Assembly: GCA_022844225.1 (NCBI GenBank)
Contig: JALHMC010000022.1
Location: 1-61,825, forward strand
Reading direction: 5' to 3'
Length of the DNA: 61,825 bases
Source of the DNA: Hyphomicrobiaceae bacterium
GTDB taxonomy: Bacteria; Pseudomonadota; Alphaproteobacteria; Rhizobiales; Hyphomicrobiaceae
Numbering within the stretch: the first letter of the stretch is position 1; each line of letters opens with the position of its first letter. This document shows, piece by piece, positions 7,301 to 15,647 of this stretch. The notes beneath the pieces were generated by a model. The model saw only the letters and a program-made list of their open reading frames with translations. It did no database searches and was not told where the DNA came from. The position numbers and the translations under genes were made by a program.

Positions 7301-8488
7301 CTAGCCGACTGTCTTGCTCGCTCTGAGGCGGTCGATCTCGGCCGCATCGAGGCCGATCTCACCCAAGACCTCCGCCGTATGCGCGCCGAGGTCGGGGGCG
7401 GGGAGGCGGACCCGGGCCGGAGTTTGCGAAAGCTTCACTGGAAAGCCCACCATGCGCACGGTGCCGTGGCCGGGATGCTCGATGTCGATCGCCATCTCCT
7501 GAGCCGCGACCTGCGGGTCCGAGAACACTTCGGCGATGGTGAGCACCTTTCCCGCCGGCACGCCTGCCTTGTTCAACCGCTCGATCCAGTAATCCTGCGT
7601 CTCGACGCCGAGCGCCGCGTTGACGAGTGCGTTCAGCTCCGGCCGCGCCGCGCGCCGCTGCTCCTGTGTCTTCAGGTCGGGCCGGGCGAGGTGCTCCGAC
7701 AGGCCGAGTTCGCGCATGAACTTGACCAGGATGTCCTGCGTCGCGGGAGCAATCGCGATGGCGCCATCGCGCGCATGGAAGAGGCCGTAAGGCGCGGCGA
7801 TCGGGTGATCATTGCCGGTCCGCACCGGCTCCTGGCCGGTCGAGAAATACTCCGATGAGAGATAAGCAAGGAGGCTCACCATGCCGTTGACCATGGCCGA
7901 CTCGACCTTCTGGCCCTTGCCGGTCGTATCGCGGGCGCGCAGGGCATTGACCACGCCATAGGCGCAGTAGAGCCCCGCGATCAGGTCCGTGATCGGCGGT
8001 GCCGCCCGCATCGGCTCGCCGCCGGGCTCGCCCGTCGTCGCCATGAAGCCGGACATCGCCTGCGCGATGAAATCGAACGCCGGCCGGTCGACATAGGGGC
8101 CCGTCGAGCCGTAGCCGTTGATCGAAGCGACGATCAGCCGGGGGTTGATCTCGGCGAGGCGCGCCTCGTCGAGGCCCATCTCGGCGAGAATGCCCGGCCT
8201 GAAGTTCTCGACCAGCACGTCGGCGGTCGCGAGAAGGCGCTCGAGGACGCGTTTGCCATCCTCCTTGCGCAGGTCCAGCACCACCGATCGCTTGTTGCGG
8301 TTGAACGAGGCGAAATACCAGCTCAGGCCGCGCGAAAGGTCGCCCTGCTGGCGCACCGGATCGCCCTGGGGCGTCTCGACCTTGATCACGTCAGCGCCCA
8401 TGTCGCCGAGCAGCATGGTCGAGAACGGCCCCGAGAGCACACGGGTGAGGTCGATGACACGGATGCCGGTAAGGGGCTGGACGGACAT
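7301..8488 (-). CDS. CaiB/BaiF family (class III) CoA-transferase
   Basis: This is a 395-residue protein of normal length for formyl-CoA transferase-like enzymes, which move CoA between carboxylic acids. It opens with LTGIRVIDLTRVLSGP and the Rossmann-like GDMGADVIKVE (28-38). Asp168 in PPITDLIAGLY is in the place of the catalytic aspartate. The start at 8488 is chosen because the family begins a few residues before GIRVIDL; an in-frame ATG at 8587 would add 33 non-conserved residues. It is divergent from the GMC oxidoreductase. The substrate cannot be told from sequence. Confidence 0.9.
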   Translation of the reverse strand: MSVQPLTGIRVIDLTRVLSGPFSTMLLGDMGADVIKVETPQGDPVRQQGDLSRGLSWYFASFNRNKRSVVLDLRKEDGKRVLERLLATADVLVENFRPGILAEMGLDEARLAEINPRLIVASINGYGSTGPYVDRPAFDFIAQAMSGFMATTGEPGGEPMRAAPPITDLIAGLYCAYGVVNALRARDTTGKGQKVESAMVNGMVSLLAYLSSEYFSTGQEPVRTGNDHPIAAPYGLFHARDGAIAIAPATQDILVKFMRELGLSEHLARPDLKTQEQRRAARPELNALVNAALGVETQDYWIERLNKAGVPAGKVLTIAEVFSDPQVAAQEMAIDIEHPGHGTVRMVGFPVKLSQTPARVRLPAPDLGAHTAEVLGEIGLDAAEIDRLRASKTVG

Positions 8489-8681
8489 GGGGATCGGGGC
8501 TCGCGGGCTGCGGGAGACAAGGACTGGGGGCGAGGCGTAGCAGCCCCGTGCCACCGGGGCTAGCCCCCTGCGGCGGCGCTCGCCCACATCATGACCGTGT
8601 TAGGCCCTTGTCATCCGGCATCGGCCCTGCTTGCCTTGGTGCACACGTAGATCAGCCGCCGCTGGACGAGGACTGACCCGC

Positions 8682-10331
8682 ATGGCCGACCTTGACGCCA
8701 CTCCCTATGACTTCATCGTCGTCGGCGCCGGATCGGCGGGGGCCGCCGTCGCGAGCCGTCTCAGCGAAAGTGGCACTTATCGCGTGCTGCTGCTCGAGGC
8801 CGGCACCGAGGGCTCGTCCTACTTCTGGTCCCGCGTTCCGGTCGGCGTCGCCAAGCTGATCGACAATCCGGCAGTCAACTGGTGCTATTCCGCCGAGCCG
8901 GACGACGGTTCCGGTGGACGGCGCATCGAGGTGCCTCGCGGCAAAATGCTGGGCGGATCGTCGTCGATCAACGGCATGGTCTACATCCGTGGGCAGGCAC
9001 AGGACTACGATCACTGGGCGCAGCTCGGCAATCGCGGCTGGAGCTGGCAGGACGTGCTCCCGGTCTTCAAGCGCATGGAAAACTACGACGGTGGCTCCGA
9101 CGAACTGCGCGGACGCAATGGACCACTGCGCATCACGGATTCGCCGCGCCACAAGGTGCCATTGCTGGAGAAGATGATCGAGGCTGCCGGGAAGATCGGG
9201 CTGCCCTACAACCCGGATCTCAACGGGGAGACGCAGGAAGGCATCGGCATGTCCCAGGTGACGATCGCCAAGGGGCGTCGCCAGAGCACCGCTTTCTGCT
9301 ATCTCGACCCCGCGCGCTCGCGCCCGAACCTCGTCATCGAGCAGGGTGCCATGGCCGAGCGGCTGGTGCTCGAAGGCAAGCGTTGTGTCGGCGTGCGCTA
9401 CAACGTCAATGGCGTACCGCGCGAGGCACGGGCAACTCGCGAGGTCATCGTTTCCGGCGGCTCGATCAACTCGCCGAAGCTGCTGGAACTCTCGGGTATC
9501 GGGCAGGCCGATCTCCTGCGCTCGCTGGGAATCGAGCCCGTGCACCAATTGAAGGGTGTTGGCGAGAATCTCCGCGACCACTATTCGCCGCGCGTGAAGT
9601 TTGCCATCACCGAGCCGAACGCCACCTACAACGACAACGCCCGTGGCTGGCGGTTGGCGCGCGAGGCCATCAAGTACGCGTTCCTCCGTGAAGGCTTTCT
9701 CGCGTCGACCTCCGTCCCGATCCGCATGTATTTCCGCACCCGGCCAGGAGCCGAGACGCCGGACGCCACGATCTCGGTGCTGCCATTCCTCTACGAGATG
9801 GTCGGTCGCGAGCGCCGCATCCACCGCACCAAGCGCGGCATCACGATGAACATCAACGTGCTGCGCTCCGAGAGCATCGGCTCGATCCATGCCCGGTCCG
9901 CAAACCCTGCCGACCCGCCCGCGATCCGCTTCAATTTCCTCTCGGCGCAGGCCGACCGCGACGGACTTCTCGCCGCGATCCGCAAGGCCCGCGAACTGAT
10001 GTCGACCTCGCCCTTGAAAGAGATCACGGGCGAGGAGATCGCACCGGGCGCGCATCTGCAGACCGATGAGGAAATCCTCGGCTGGGTGCGCAACAACGCC
10101 GAGACCACCTATCACCCGGTGGGTACCTGCAAGATGGGCTCGGACCCCATGGCCGTCGTCGATAGCGAGCTGCGCGTGCACGGCATCGAGGGCCTGCGCA
10201 TCGCCGACGCCTCGATCATGCCGACGCTCACCTCCGGCAACACCAATGCGCCCTCGATCATGATCGGTGAGAAGTGCGCCGCGATGATTCTTGCTGCCGC
10301 AACTTCGCGCGACCGGAAGGTCGCTGCCTAG
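8682..10331 (+). CDS. GMC family FAD-dependent oxidoreductase (choline dehydrogenase-like)
   Basis: This 549-residue flavoprotein has the dinucleotide motif VVGAGSAGAAVASRLSE at 13-29, the GMC signature region GGSSSINGMVY, and the C-terminal active-site pair His near 477 (TTYHPVGTC) and Asn near 520 (NTNAPSIMIGEK). Members oxidise alcohols such as choline, polyethylene glycol or aromatic alcohols. ATG 8682 follows a GAGG and begins just before the FAD motif; a longer ATG at 8631 adds nothing conserved. It runs in the same direction as the TcuA-like gene, 168 bases away. The specific substrate is unknown. Confidence 0.9.
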   Translation: MADLDATPYDFIVVGAGSAGAAVASRLSESGTYRVLLLEAGTEGSSYFWSRVPVGVAKLIDNPAVNWCYSAEPDDGSGGRRIEVPRGKMLGGSSSINGMVYIRGQAQDYDHWAQLGNRGWSWQDVLPVFKRMENYDGGSDELRGRNGPLRITDSPRHKVPLLEKMIEAAGKIGLPYNPDLNGETQEGIGMSQVTIAKGRRQSTAFCYLDPARSRPNLVIEQGAMAERLVLEGKRCVGVRYNVNGVPREARATREVIVSGGSINSPKLLELSGIGQADLLRSLGIEPVHQLKGVGENLRDHYSPRVKFAITEPNATYNDNARGWRLAREAIKYAFLREGFLASTSVPIRMYFRTRPGAETPDATISVLPFLYEMVGRERRIHRTKRGITMNINVLRSESIGSIHARSANPADPPAIRFNFLSAQADRDGLLAAIRKARELMSTSPLKEITGEEIAPGAHLQTDEEILGWVRNNAETTYHPVGTCKMGSDPMAVVDSELRVHGIEGLRIADASIMPTLTSGNTNAPSIMIGEKCAAMILAAATSRDRKVAA

Positions 10332-10499
10332 GCTATGGTCCGCTCGTCGAAGGCCAGAACTGGCATTTTCTGCAGGGAGCGGCTATTGCCGCTTCCGCGC
10401 GGCGACGAAGCGGCTTGGCACCTTGCCGCCGACCCGGCAGATTAGGCCGACCCCACCTTTCCGCGCGTCCCGACGCGCCACTCGACGGAGCAATACCCC

Positions 10500-12008
10500 A
10501 TGGCAACCACCCACGAAGCCGATGTCGTCGTCGTCGGCGCCGGCAATGCGGCCTGCTCGGCCGCCATGGCCGCTCGCGAATCCGGTGCCCGCGTCATCAT
10601 GCTGGAGGCTGCACCGAAGGAGGAGCGCGGCGGCAACTCGACCTACACGGCCGGTGCGTTGCGTCTCGTCTTCAACGGCGAGGACGACGTCAGGTCCCTG
10701 GTCGATCTCTCCGACGCCGAGGTCGCCAACATGGACTTCGGCACCTACACACAGGAACAGTACTACGACGACATGTACCGCATGACCCGGTATCGCACCG
10801 ACCAGGAGCTGTGCGACATCCTGGTCCAGAACTCGACGGACACGTGGCGCTGGTGGAAGAAGCACGGCGTCAAGTTCCAGACGAGCCAGGGTCGGCAGGC
10901 GTTCAAGGTGGACGGCAAGTTCAAGTTCTGGGGTGGCCTCTGCGTCGAGACGTGGGGTGGGGGCCACGGCCTGATCGATAGCGAGCACGCCATCTGCGAG
11001 AAGAACGGCGTCGACATCCGCTACGAGACAGCCGGCCATTCGCTCATCACCGACAACGATGGGCGTGTCATCGGTGTTACCGCTCGCCACAAGGGCAAGA
11101 AGTATGACATCAAGGCCGGCGCCGTCGTGCTTGCTTGCGGCGGCTTCGAATCCAACGCCGAGATGCGCTGCCGCTACATGGGTCCCGGTTGGGAGCTGGC
11201 CATGGTGCGTGGGACCAAATTCAACACCGGCGGAGGCATCAACATGGCGCTGGCCATCGGCGCCATGCCGCACGGCCACTGGTCGTCTGGCCATGCGGTC
11301 GGCTGGGACTTCAACGCCCCGCCGTTCGGCGACCTGACCGTCGGGGACAATTTCCAGAAGCACAGCTATCCGCTCGGCATCATGGTCAATGCCACCGGCC
11401 GCCGCTTCGTGGACGAGGGCTACGATTTCCGCAACTACACCTACGCCAAGTACGGCCACGTCATCAAAGACCAGCCGGACATGATGGCCTGGCAGATCTT
11501 CGACAAGAAGGTGCTCCACCTGCTGCGCGACGAGTACCGCATCAAGCGCGTGACCAAGGTCTCGGCCAATACGCTGGAGGAGCTGGTCACCAAGCTCGAG
11601 GGTGTCGACGCCAAGGCGTGTCTCGCCGAACTCAAGGCCTACAACGCCGCCGTCATGACCGACGTGCCGTTCAACCCGGCGGTCAAGGATGGGCGCGGCA
11701 CGCGCGGCCTCGCGGTCGCCAAGACCAACTGGGCCAACGTCCTCGACGAACCGCCGTTCGAGGCCTACCAGGTTGGCTGTGGCCTGACGTTCACCTTCGG
11801 CGGGTTGAAGATCACCCCGCGCTGCGAGGTCGAGCACACTGACGGCTTCCCGATCCCGGGCCTGTTCGCGGCCGGCGAGTTGGTCGGCGGGCTGTTCTAC
11901 CACAATTATCCCGGCGGCACGGGCCTCACCTCCGGCGCCGTTTTCGGCAAAATCGCCGGCGAAGGCGCGGGTGCCTTCGCGCTGGGCGCGGGGCAAAGGC
12001 AGGGTTGA
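10500..12008 (+). CDS. tcuA: FAD-dependent tricarballylate dehydrogenase-like protein (TcuA family)
   Basis: This 502-residue member of the succinate dehydrogenase/fumarate reductase flavoprotein superfamily has FAD motif ADVVVVGAGNAACSAA (7-22), GGNSTYTAGA near 45, and the closing flavin segment FPIPGLFAAGELVGGLFYHNYPGG. The overall sequence looks like TcuA, which oxidises tricarballylate to cis-aconitate. No tcuB or tcuC is adjacent, so electrons must go elsewhere or the substrate differs. With the upstream GMC oxidoreductase and CoA-transferase it may form a catabolic group. This neighbourhood function is inferred. Confidence 0.75.
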   Translation: MATTHEADVVVVGAGNAACSAAMAARESGARVIMLEAAPKEERGGNSTYTAGALRLVFNGEDDVRSLVDLSDAEVANMDFGTYTQEQYYDDMYRMTRYRTDQELCDILVQNSTDTWRWWKKHGVKFQTSQGRQAFKVDGKFKFWGGLCVETWGGGHGLIDSEHAICEKNGVDIRYETAGHSLITDNDGRVIGVTARHKGKKYDIKAGAVVLACGGFESNAEMRCRYMGPGWELAMVRGTKFNTGGGINMALAIGAMPHGHWSSGHAVGWDFNAPPFGDLTVGDNFQKHSYPLGIMVNATGRRFVDEGYDFRNYTYAKYGHVIKDQPDMMAWQIFDKKVLHLLRDEYRIKRVTKVSANTLEELVTKLEGVDAKACLAELKAYNAAVMTDVPFNPAVKDGRGTRGLAVAKTNWANVLDEPPFEAYQVGCGLTFTFGGLKITPRCEVEHTDGFPIPGLFAAGELVGGLFYHNYPGGTGLTSGAVFGKIAGEGAGAFALGAGQRQG

Positions 12009-12199
12009 GTGGGGGGCTGAAGGGGGCTGGGCGTGTTCTCGAGGCCAGGCGACCGTGCGGGGGGAAACCCTCGCACACCGTGTCCGGCACGTTGGTTGGG
12101 GATCGCTCCGGACGCCCAAGCGCCGTCAACGACATGTCTTATCTTACGCCTCGAACCCGTTCGTCCGTTCGGCTCCGGTCAGATTGCCGGGAGGACATG

Positions 12200-12559
12200 A
12201 TGGCAGTCGCAAATCGAACGGCAGGCGCTCGGCTCCAGATCGTCCTCGCGGCGGACGTGCGGATCGGTCCCGGCAAGGCCGAACTCCTGCAAGGGATCAA
12301 GGAGACCGGCTCGATCGCTGCCGCGGGGCGTCGGATGGGCATGAGCTACAAGCGCGCCTGGTATCTGGTCGAGACGCTCAATAGTCATTTTGGCAAGCCT
12401 TTGGTCGAGACGGTGAAAGGTGGACGCGCGGGCGGCGGTGCGCGGCTGACGCCACTCGGCGATGAGGTGCTCGCCGCCTTCCGCGAGATGGAGCTCCTCG
12501 TGGACAAGGCCATCGCGCCCGCCCTCAAGCGGCTGCGCCGCAAGGTCTCGTCGTCGTAG
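12200..12559 (+). CDS. modE: ModE-family winged-helix regulator, DNA-binding domain only
   Basis: This 119-residue protein matches the N-terminal LysR-like winged-helix of ModE: KAELLQGIKETGSIAAAGRRMGMSYKRAW, then VETLNSHFGKPLVE and GGGARLTPLGDEVL. The molybdate-binding TOBE domains of full ModE are absent, as in single-domain alphaproteobacterial versions. Two ATGs are adjacent (12197, 12200); GGGAGG ends five bases before the second, which is used here. It lies 77 bases upstream of modA in the same direction, with an operator-like palindrome between, and presumably represses modABC when molybdate is ample. Confidence 0.85.
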   Translation: MAVANRTAGARLQIVLAADVRIGPGKAELLQGIKETGSIAAAGRRMGMSYKRAWYLVETLNSHFGKPLVETVKGGRAGGGARLTPLGDEVLAAFREMELLVDKAIAPALKRLRRKVSSS

Positions 12560-12605
12560 TCGAATGGATATTACGGTTGACCCGCAGCGATCGCGCTGCA
12601 ATCGA

Positions 12606-12623
12606 TATAGCCATGTGGCTATA
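12606..12623. promoter_or_regulatory. ModE-type operator palindrome before modA
   Basis: TATAGCCATGTGGCTATA is a perfect inverted repeat with 8-base arms and a 2-base spacer, preceded by ATCGA. It resembles known ModE boxes with ATCG and TATA half-sites. It ends 13 bases before the modA ATG and reaches the AAAGGAG ribosome site. A possible -35 TTGACC lies at 12577-12582, so binding would cover the start region of transcription. Confidence 0.65.
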
Positions 12624-12636
12624 AAAGGAGCGTGTC

Positions 12637-13434
12637 ATGTCGTTATCCCGGATGATCTCTTTCGGGGCTGCGCTGGCGCTCGTCACACTCCTGTTTGGAG
12701 TTCGAGCCGTCGAAGCACAGCGGGCGGACCCTGTCGTCGCAGCCGCATCCGATCTTCAGTTCGCACTCGTCGATGTCGCCGAGGCCTTCAAGACGGCCAC
12801 AGGCAAATCCGTAAAGCTCACATTTGGTTCGTCCGGCAATTTTGCGCGGCAAATCCGGCAGGCAGCGCCATTCGAGGTGTTTTTCTCGGCGGATGAGGAT
12901 TTCGTCAAAGACCTGGCTAAGGACGGGTTCATGCGCGGCGCCGGAGAGCTATATGGCATCGGACGCATCGTTTTGATGGTGCCGAAAGGGTCCACGCTCA
13001 AGCCCGACGGCAGACTCCTCGATCTCAAGGCCGCATTGACGGACGGCCGGCTCAAGAAGTTTGCGATTGCCAATCCCGAGCATGCACCCTACGGCGCGCG
13101 GGCTGAAGAAGCGCTGAAGCACGCCGGCATCTGGGATGGGATCAAGGATAAGCTGGTGCTCGGCGAGAACGTGTCTCAGGCGGCGCAGTTTGCAACCTCC
13201 GGCAACACGCAGGGCGGTATCATCGCCTACTCGCTGGCGCTCTCTCCGCTCGTGTCGGCGCTCGGGACGTACGAGCTGATCCCGGCAGAGATGCACCAGC
13301 CCCTGCGTCAGGCCATGGGCTTGACCAAGCGCGCGGGCGCGACCGCCGAGGCATTCTACGATTTCGCCAGATCACCCGAGGCGCGCGCCATCTTTCGCAA
13401 GTACGGTTTCGTCCTGCCCGGTGAAGCATCCTGA
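12637..13434 (+). CDS. modA: Molybdate ABC transporter, periplasmic substrate-binding protein
   Basis: This 265-residue protein has a signal peptide (hydrophobic core about 8-21, cleavage near AVEAQ). The mature part has the ModA-type oxyanion pocket elements: VVAAASDLQFAL, TFGSSGNFARQI, FFSADEDFV and QAAQFATSGNTQGGI. It binds molybdate or tungstate in the periplasm and delivers it to ModBC. A strong AAAGGAG precedes the ATG. It is the first gene of modABC, with 30 bases to modB. Confidence 0.95.
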   Translation: MSLSRMISFGAALALVTLLFGVRAVEAQRADPVVAAASDLQFALVDVAEAFKTATGKSVKLTFGSSGNFARQIRQAAPFEVFFSADEDFVKDLAKDGFMRGAGELYGIGRIVLMVPKGSTLKPDGRLLDLKAALTDGRLKKFAIANPEHAPYGARAEEALKHAGIWDGIKDKLVLGENVSQAAQFATSGNTQGGIIAYSLALSPLVSALGTYELIPAEMHQPLRQAMGLTKRAGATAEAFYDFARSPEARAIFRKYGFVLPGEAS

Positions 13435-13464
13435 GGCGGCATCCGAACGAGGAAAGCGACGCGT

Positions 13465-14133
13465 ATGGACTGGGCTGCCTTCTGGCTTTCGATACGGCTG
13501 GGCGTTCTGACGGTCGCGTTGCTGCTGCCCATCGGCGTCTGGCTCGGGCGGTTGCTCGCTTACCGCCAGTTTAGAGGCAAGGCGATCGTCGAAGGCCTTG
13601 TCGCGCTTCCGCTGGTGCTGCCGCCAACGGTGTTCGGCTACTATCTCCTCGTCACCTTCGGCGCCGCATCTCCGATTGGTCAACTCTGGCACAGCGTGTT
13701 CGGGGGGCAGCTCGTCTTCACCTTCGAGGGGCTCCTCATCGCCTCCATCATCTTCAACCTGCCGTTCGCGATTCAACCGATGCAGCGGGCGTTCGAGGCG
13801 ATCCCGAGTGATGTGCGGGAGGCGGCGCAATGCTGCGGGATGTCGCCTTGGCAGGGCTTGCTGCGGGTCGAGCTTCCGCTCGCGTGGCCTGGGATATTGA
13901 CGGCGTTGGTCCTGAGCTTCGCCCACACACTAGGTGAATTCGGTATCGTGCTCATGGTGGGAGGGAGCATCCCCGGCGAGACGAAGACCATCGCCATTGC
14001 CATTTACGACCGTGTGCAGGCGTTCGACGATGCATCAGCCGCGAAGATGTCGGCTTTGCTGCTGGCGGTGTCCCTCGTTACGATCACAGCGACATTCTAT
14101 TTTTCGCGGCGCGTCGGCCGGAGGCTCGGCTGA
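13465..14133 (+). CDS. modB: Molybdate ABC transporter permease
   Basis: This 222-residue inner-membrane protein has about five hydrophobic spans and the permease EAA loop region EAAQCCGMSPWQGLLRVELPLAWPG, which docks on the ATPase. The preceding VALPLVLPPTVFGYYLL and following LGEFGIVLMVGG are typical of ModB. GAGGAAA precedes the ATG. Its stop is three bases before modC, indicating translational coupling. Confidence 0.95.
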   Translation: MDWAAFWLSIRLGVLTVALLLPIGVWLGRLLAYRQFRGKAIVEGLVALPLVLPPTVFGYYLLVTFGAASPIGQLWHSVFGGQLVFTFEGLLIASIIFNLPFAIQPMQRAFEAIPSDVREAAQCCGMSPWQGLLRVELPLAWPGILTALVLSFAHTLGEFGIVLMVGGSIPGETKTIAIAIYDRVQAFDDASAAKMSALLLAVSLVTITATFYFSRRVGRRLG

Positions 14134-14136
14134 CCG

Positions 14137-15258
14137 ATGCGGGGGCTCGATGTCAGGCTGCGTCAGGACACGCCGATACCGCTCGACGTTACGCTCGCGT
14201 GTCCGCCGGGTGAGCTGCTCGCGCTCGTGGGCCCCTCGGGGAGTGGCAAGTCCACCATCCTGCGGTCGATCGCCGGCCTCTATCGCCCGCTCGAGGGCAA
14301 GGTCCTCGTCGACGGCGAAGTGTGGAGCGATACGTCCATCAAGGCGGACATCCCGACGTGGCAGCGCCGCGTCGGTCTGGTGTTCCAGAGCTACGGTCTG
14401 TTTCCGCACATGACGGCGCTCGACAACATCGAGGCGGCCCTCGGACATGTGCCAACGGCCGATCGCAACCGGCGCGCATCCGAGTTGTTGTCGCTGGTCA
14501 ATCTCCATGGGCTCGAAGGCCGCCGACCGGCCGAGCTTTCGGGTGGCCAGCAGCAGCGCGTCGCGGTCGCGAGGGCTCTCGCCCGCGAACCCAAGGTGCT
14601 GCTGCTTGATGAGCCATTCTCCGCTGTCGACAAAGTGACGCGTGGGCGCCTCTACCGGGAGCTGGCCGCGATCCGGCAGCGGCTCGACATGCCGATCATT
14701 CTCGTCACGCATGACCTCGACGAGGCCATGATGCTGGCCGATCGGATGTGCCTCCTGCAGAGAGGCCATATTCTGCAGGTCGGGCGTCCGTTGGACATCA
14801 TGAGCAAACCGGTGTCCGTGGAAGCCGCGCGTCTCGTCGGCCAGCGCAATGTTTTTCCCGGACGCATCGTCGAACATCTGGCCAACGAAGGCGTCACGAT
14901 CCTCGATTGGCGAGGCCGCCGCCTTGAAACGCCTCACGCGCCGGCATGGTCCGTCGGCACGGAAGTGTCATGGCTCATACCGCCCGGCAAAGTGATCTTG
15001 CATCGGCGCGACCGGCCGTCACGCGGTGAAGCCGAGAACCCTGTGATGGGCGTGATCGACAGCCTGATTTGGCTGGGCGACACAATGATCGCGACCGTCA
15101 GGCTCGAGGCATCAGAGACGCGCCTGCTGACATTCCACATCGCGCGGCACGCAGCCGAGCGCAACAAACTGGCGAAAGGCGAGAAAGTCGAACTCTCCCT
15201 GATCGCCGAAGCGATCCACGTCATGCCGGCGGCGCAGCCCCGAAGGCGGAAGGCCTGA
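14137..15258 (+). CDS. modC: Molybdate ABC transporter ATP-binding protein
   Basis: This 373-residue ATPase carries Walker A GPSGSGKST near residue 32, Q-loop VGLVFQSYGLFPHM, signature LSGGQQQRVAVARAL and Walker B VLLLDEPFSAVD. The C-terminal 130 residues form the TOBE/Mop-type domain that in ModC can bind molybdate and regulate transport. It energises ModB. It closes the mod operon; the next gene is a small membrane protein 52 bases on. Confidence 0.95.
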   Translation: MRGLDVRLRQDTPIPLDVTLACPPGELLALVGPSGSGKSTILRSIAGLYRPLEGKVLVDGEVWSDTSIKADIPTWQRRVGLVFQSYGLFPHMTALDNIEAALGHVPTADRNRRASELLSLVNLHGLEGRRPAELSGGQQQRVAVARALAREPKVLLLDEPFSAVDKVTRGRLYRELAAIRQRLDMPIILVTHDLDEAMMLADRMCLLQRGHILQVGRPLDIMSKPVSVEAARLVGQRNVFPGRIVEHLANEGVTILDWRGRRLETPHAPAWSVGTEVSWLIPPGKVILHRRDRPSRGEAENPVMGVIDSLIWLGDTMIATVRLEASETRLLTFHIARHAAERNKLAKGEKVELSLIAEAIHVMPAAQPRRRKA

Positions 15259-15310
15259 CTGTTGCTGATACCTTGATGGTCAGTGCTCATCAGCGGCCCT
15301 ACCTTCGCTC

Positions 15311-15577
15311 GTGCACCGAGACCGGCTGATCCTGCTCGCCCTCTTGAGCCTCGCCGCGGCGCAGGCGATTTTCTGGATCTGGACCCAGCCAGCGAATGCC
15401 GCGACAGAGAATTGGACGGTCGTTCCCGACAACTGGCAGACGCTGCGCCTGCAGTGGGAGTTTTCGCACTTGGCTGGCGCCGTCTTCCAACTGTTGGCCT
15501 TCGGCTCACTGGTCGCCGCGGCCCTGACAAGCCGGCGGCCGCCAGATATCGTCGCGGGTGAAGATGGCACACGATAG
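15311..15577 (+). CDS. Small hypothetical membrane protein downstream of modC
   Basis: An 88-residue ORF starts with GTG and has two predicted membrane spans, about 5-23 (LILLALLSLAAAQAIFWIW) and 55-72 (AGAVFQLLAFGSLVAAAL). The loop between reads ENWTVVPDNWQTLRLQWEFSH. No family was recognised. It follows modC closely and could be cotranscribed, but nothing else links it to molybdate. The end is shortly before the next flavoprotein gene. Confidence 0.55.
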   Translation: MHRDRLILLALLSLAAAQAIFWIWTQPANAATENWTVVPDNWQTLRLQWEFSHLAGAVFQLLAFGSLVAAALTSRRPPDIVAGEDGTR

Positions 15578-15647
15578 AGGCGTTGGCGTCGGCGGCGGGT
15601 TGGGCTTACCATCGAGCGCATCAGGATGCGCTCGACGGGAAGAGCCA

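Noticed and set aside
8652..10181. 509-residue open frame antisense to the GMC oxidoreductase
   Set aside because: It is an artefact of high GC third-position bias opposite a gene with complete active-site motifs.
10383..12119. 578-residue open frame antisense to the TcuA-like gene
   Set aside because: It is a shadow of a clear flavoprotein; the composition is unlike a folded protein.
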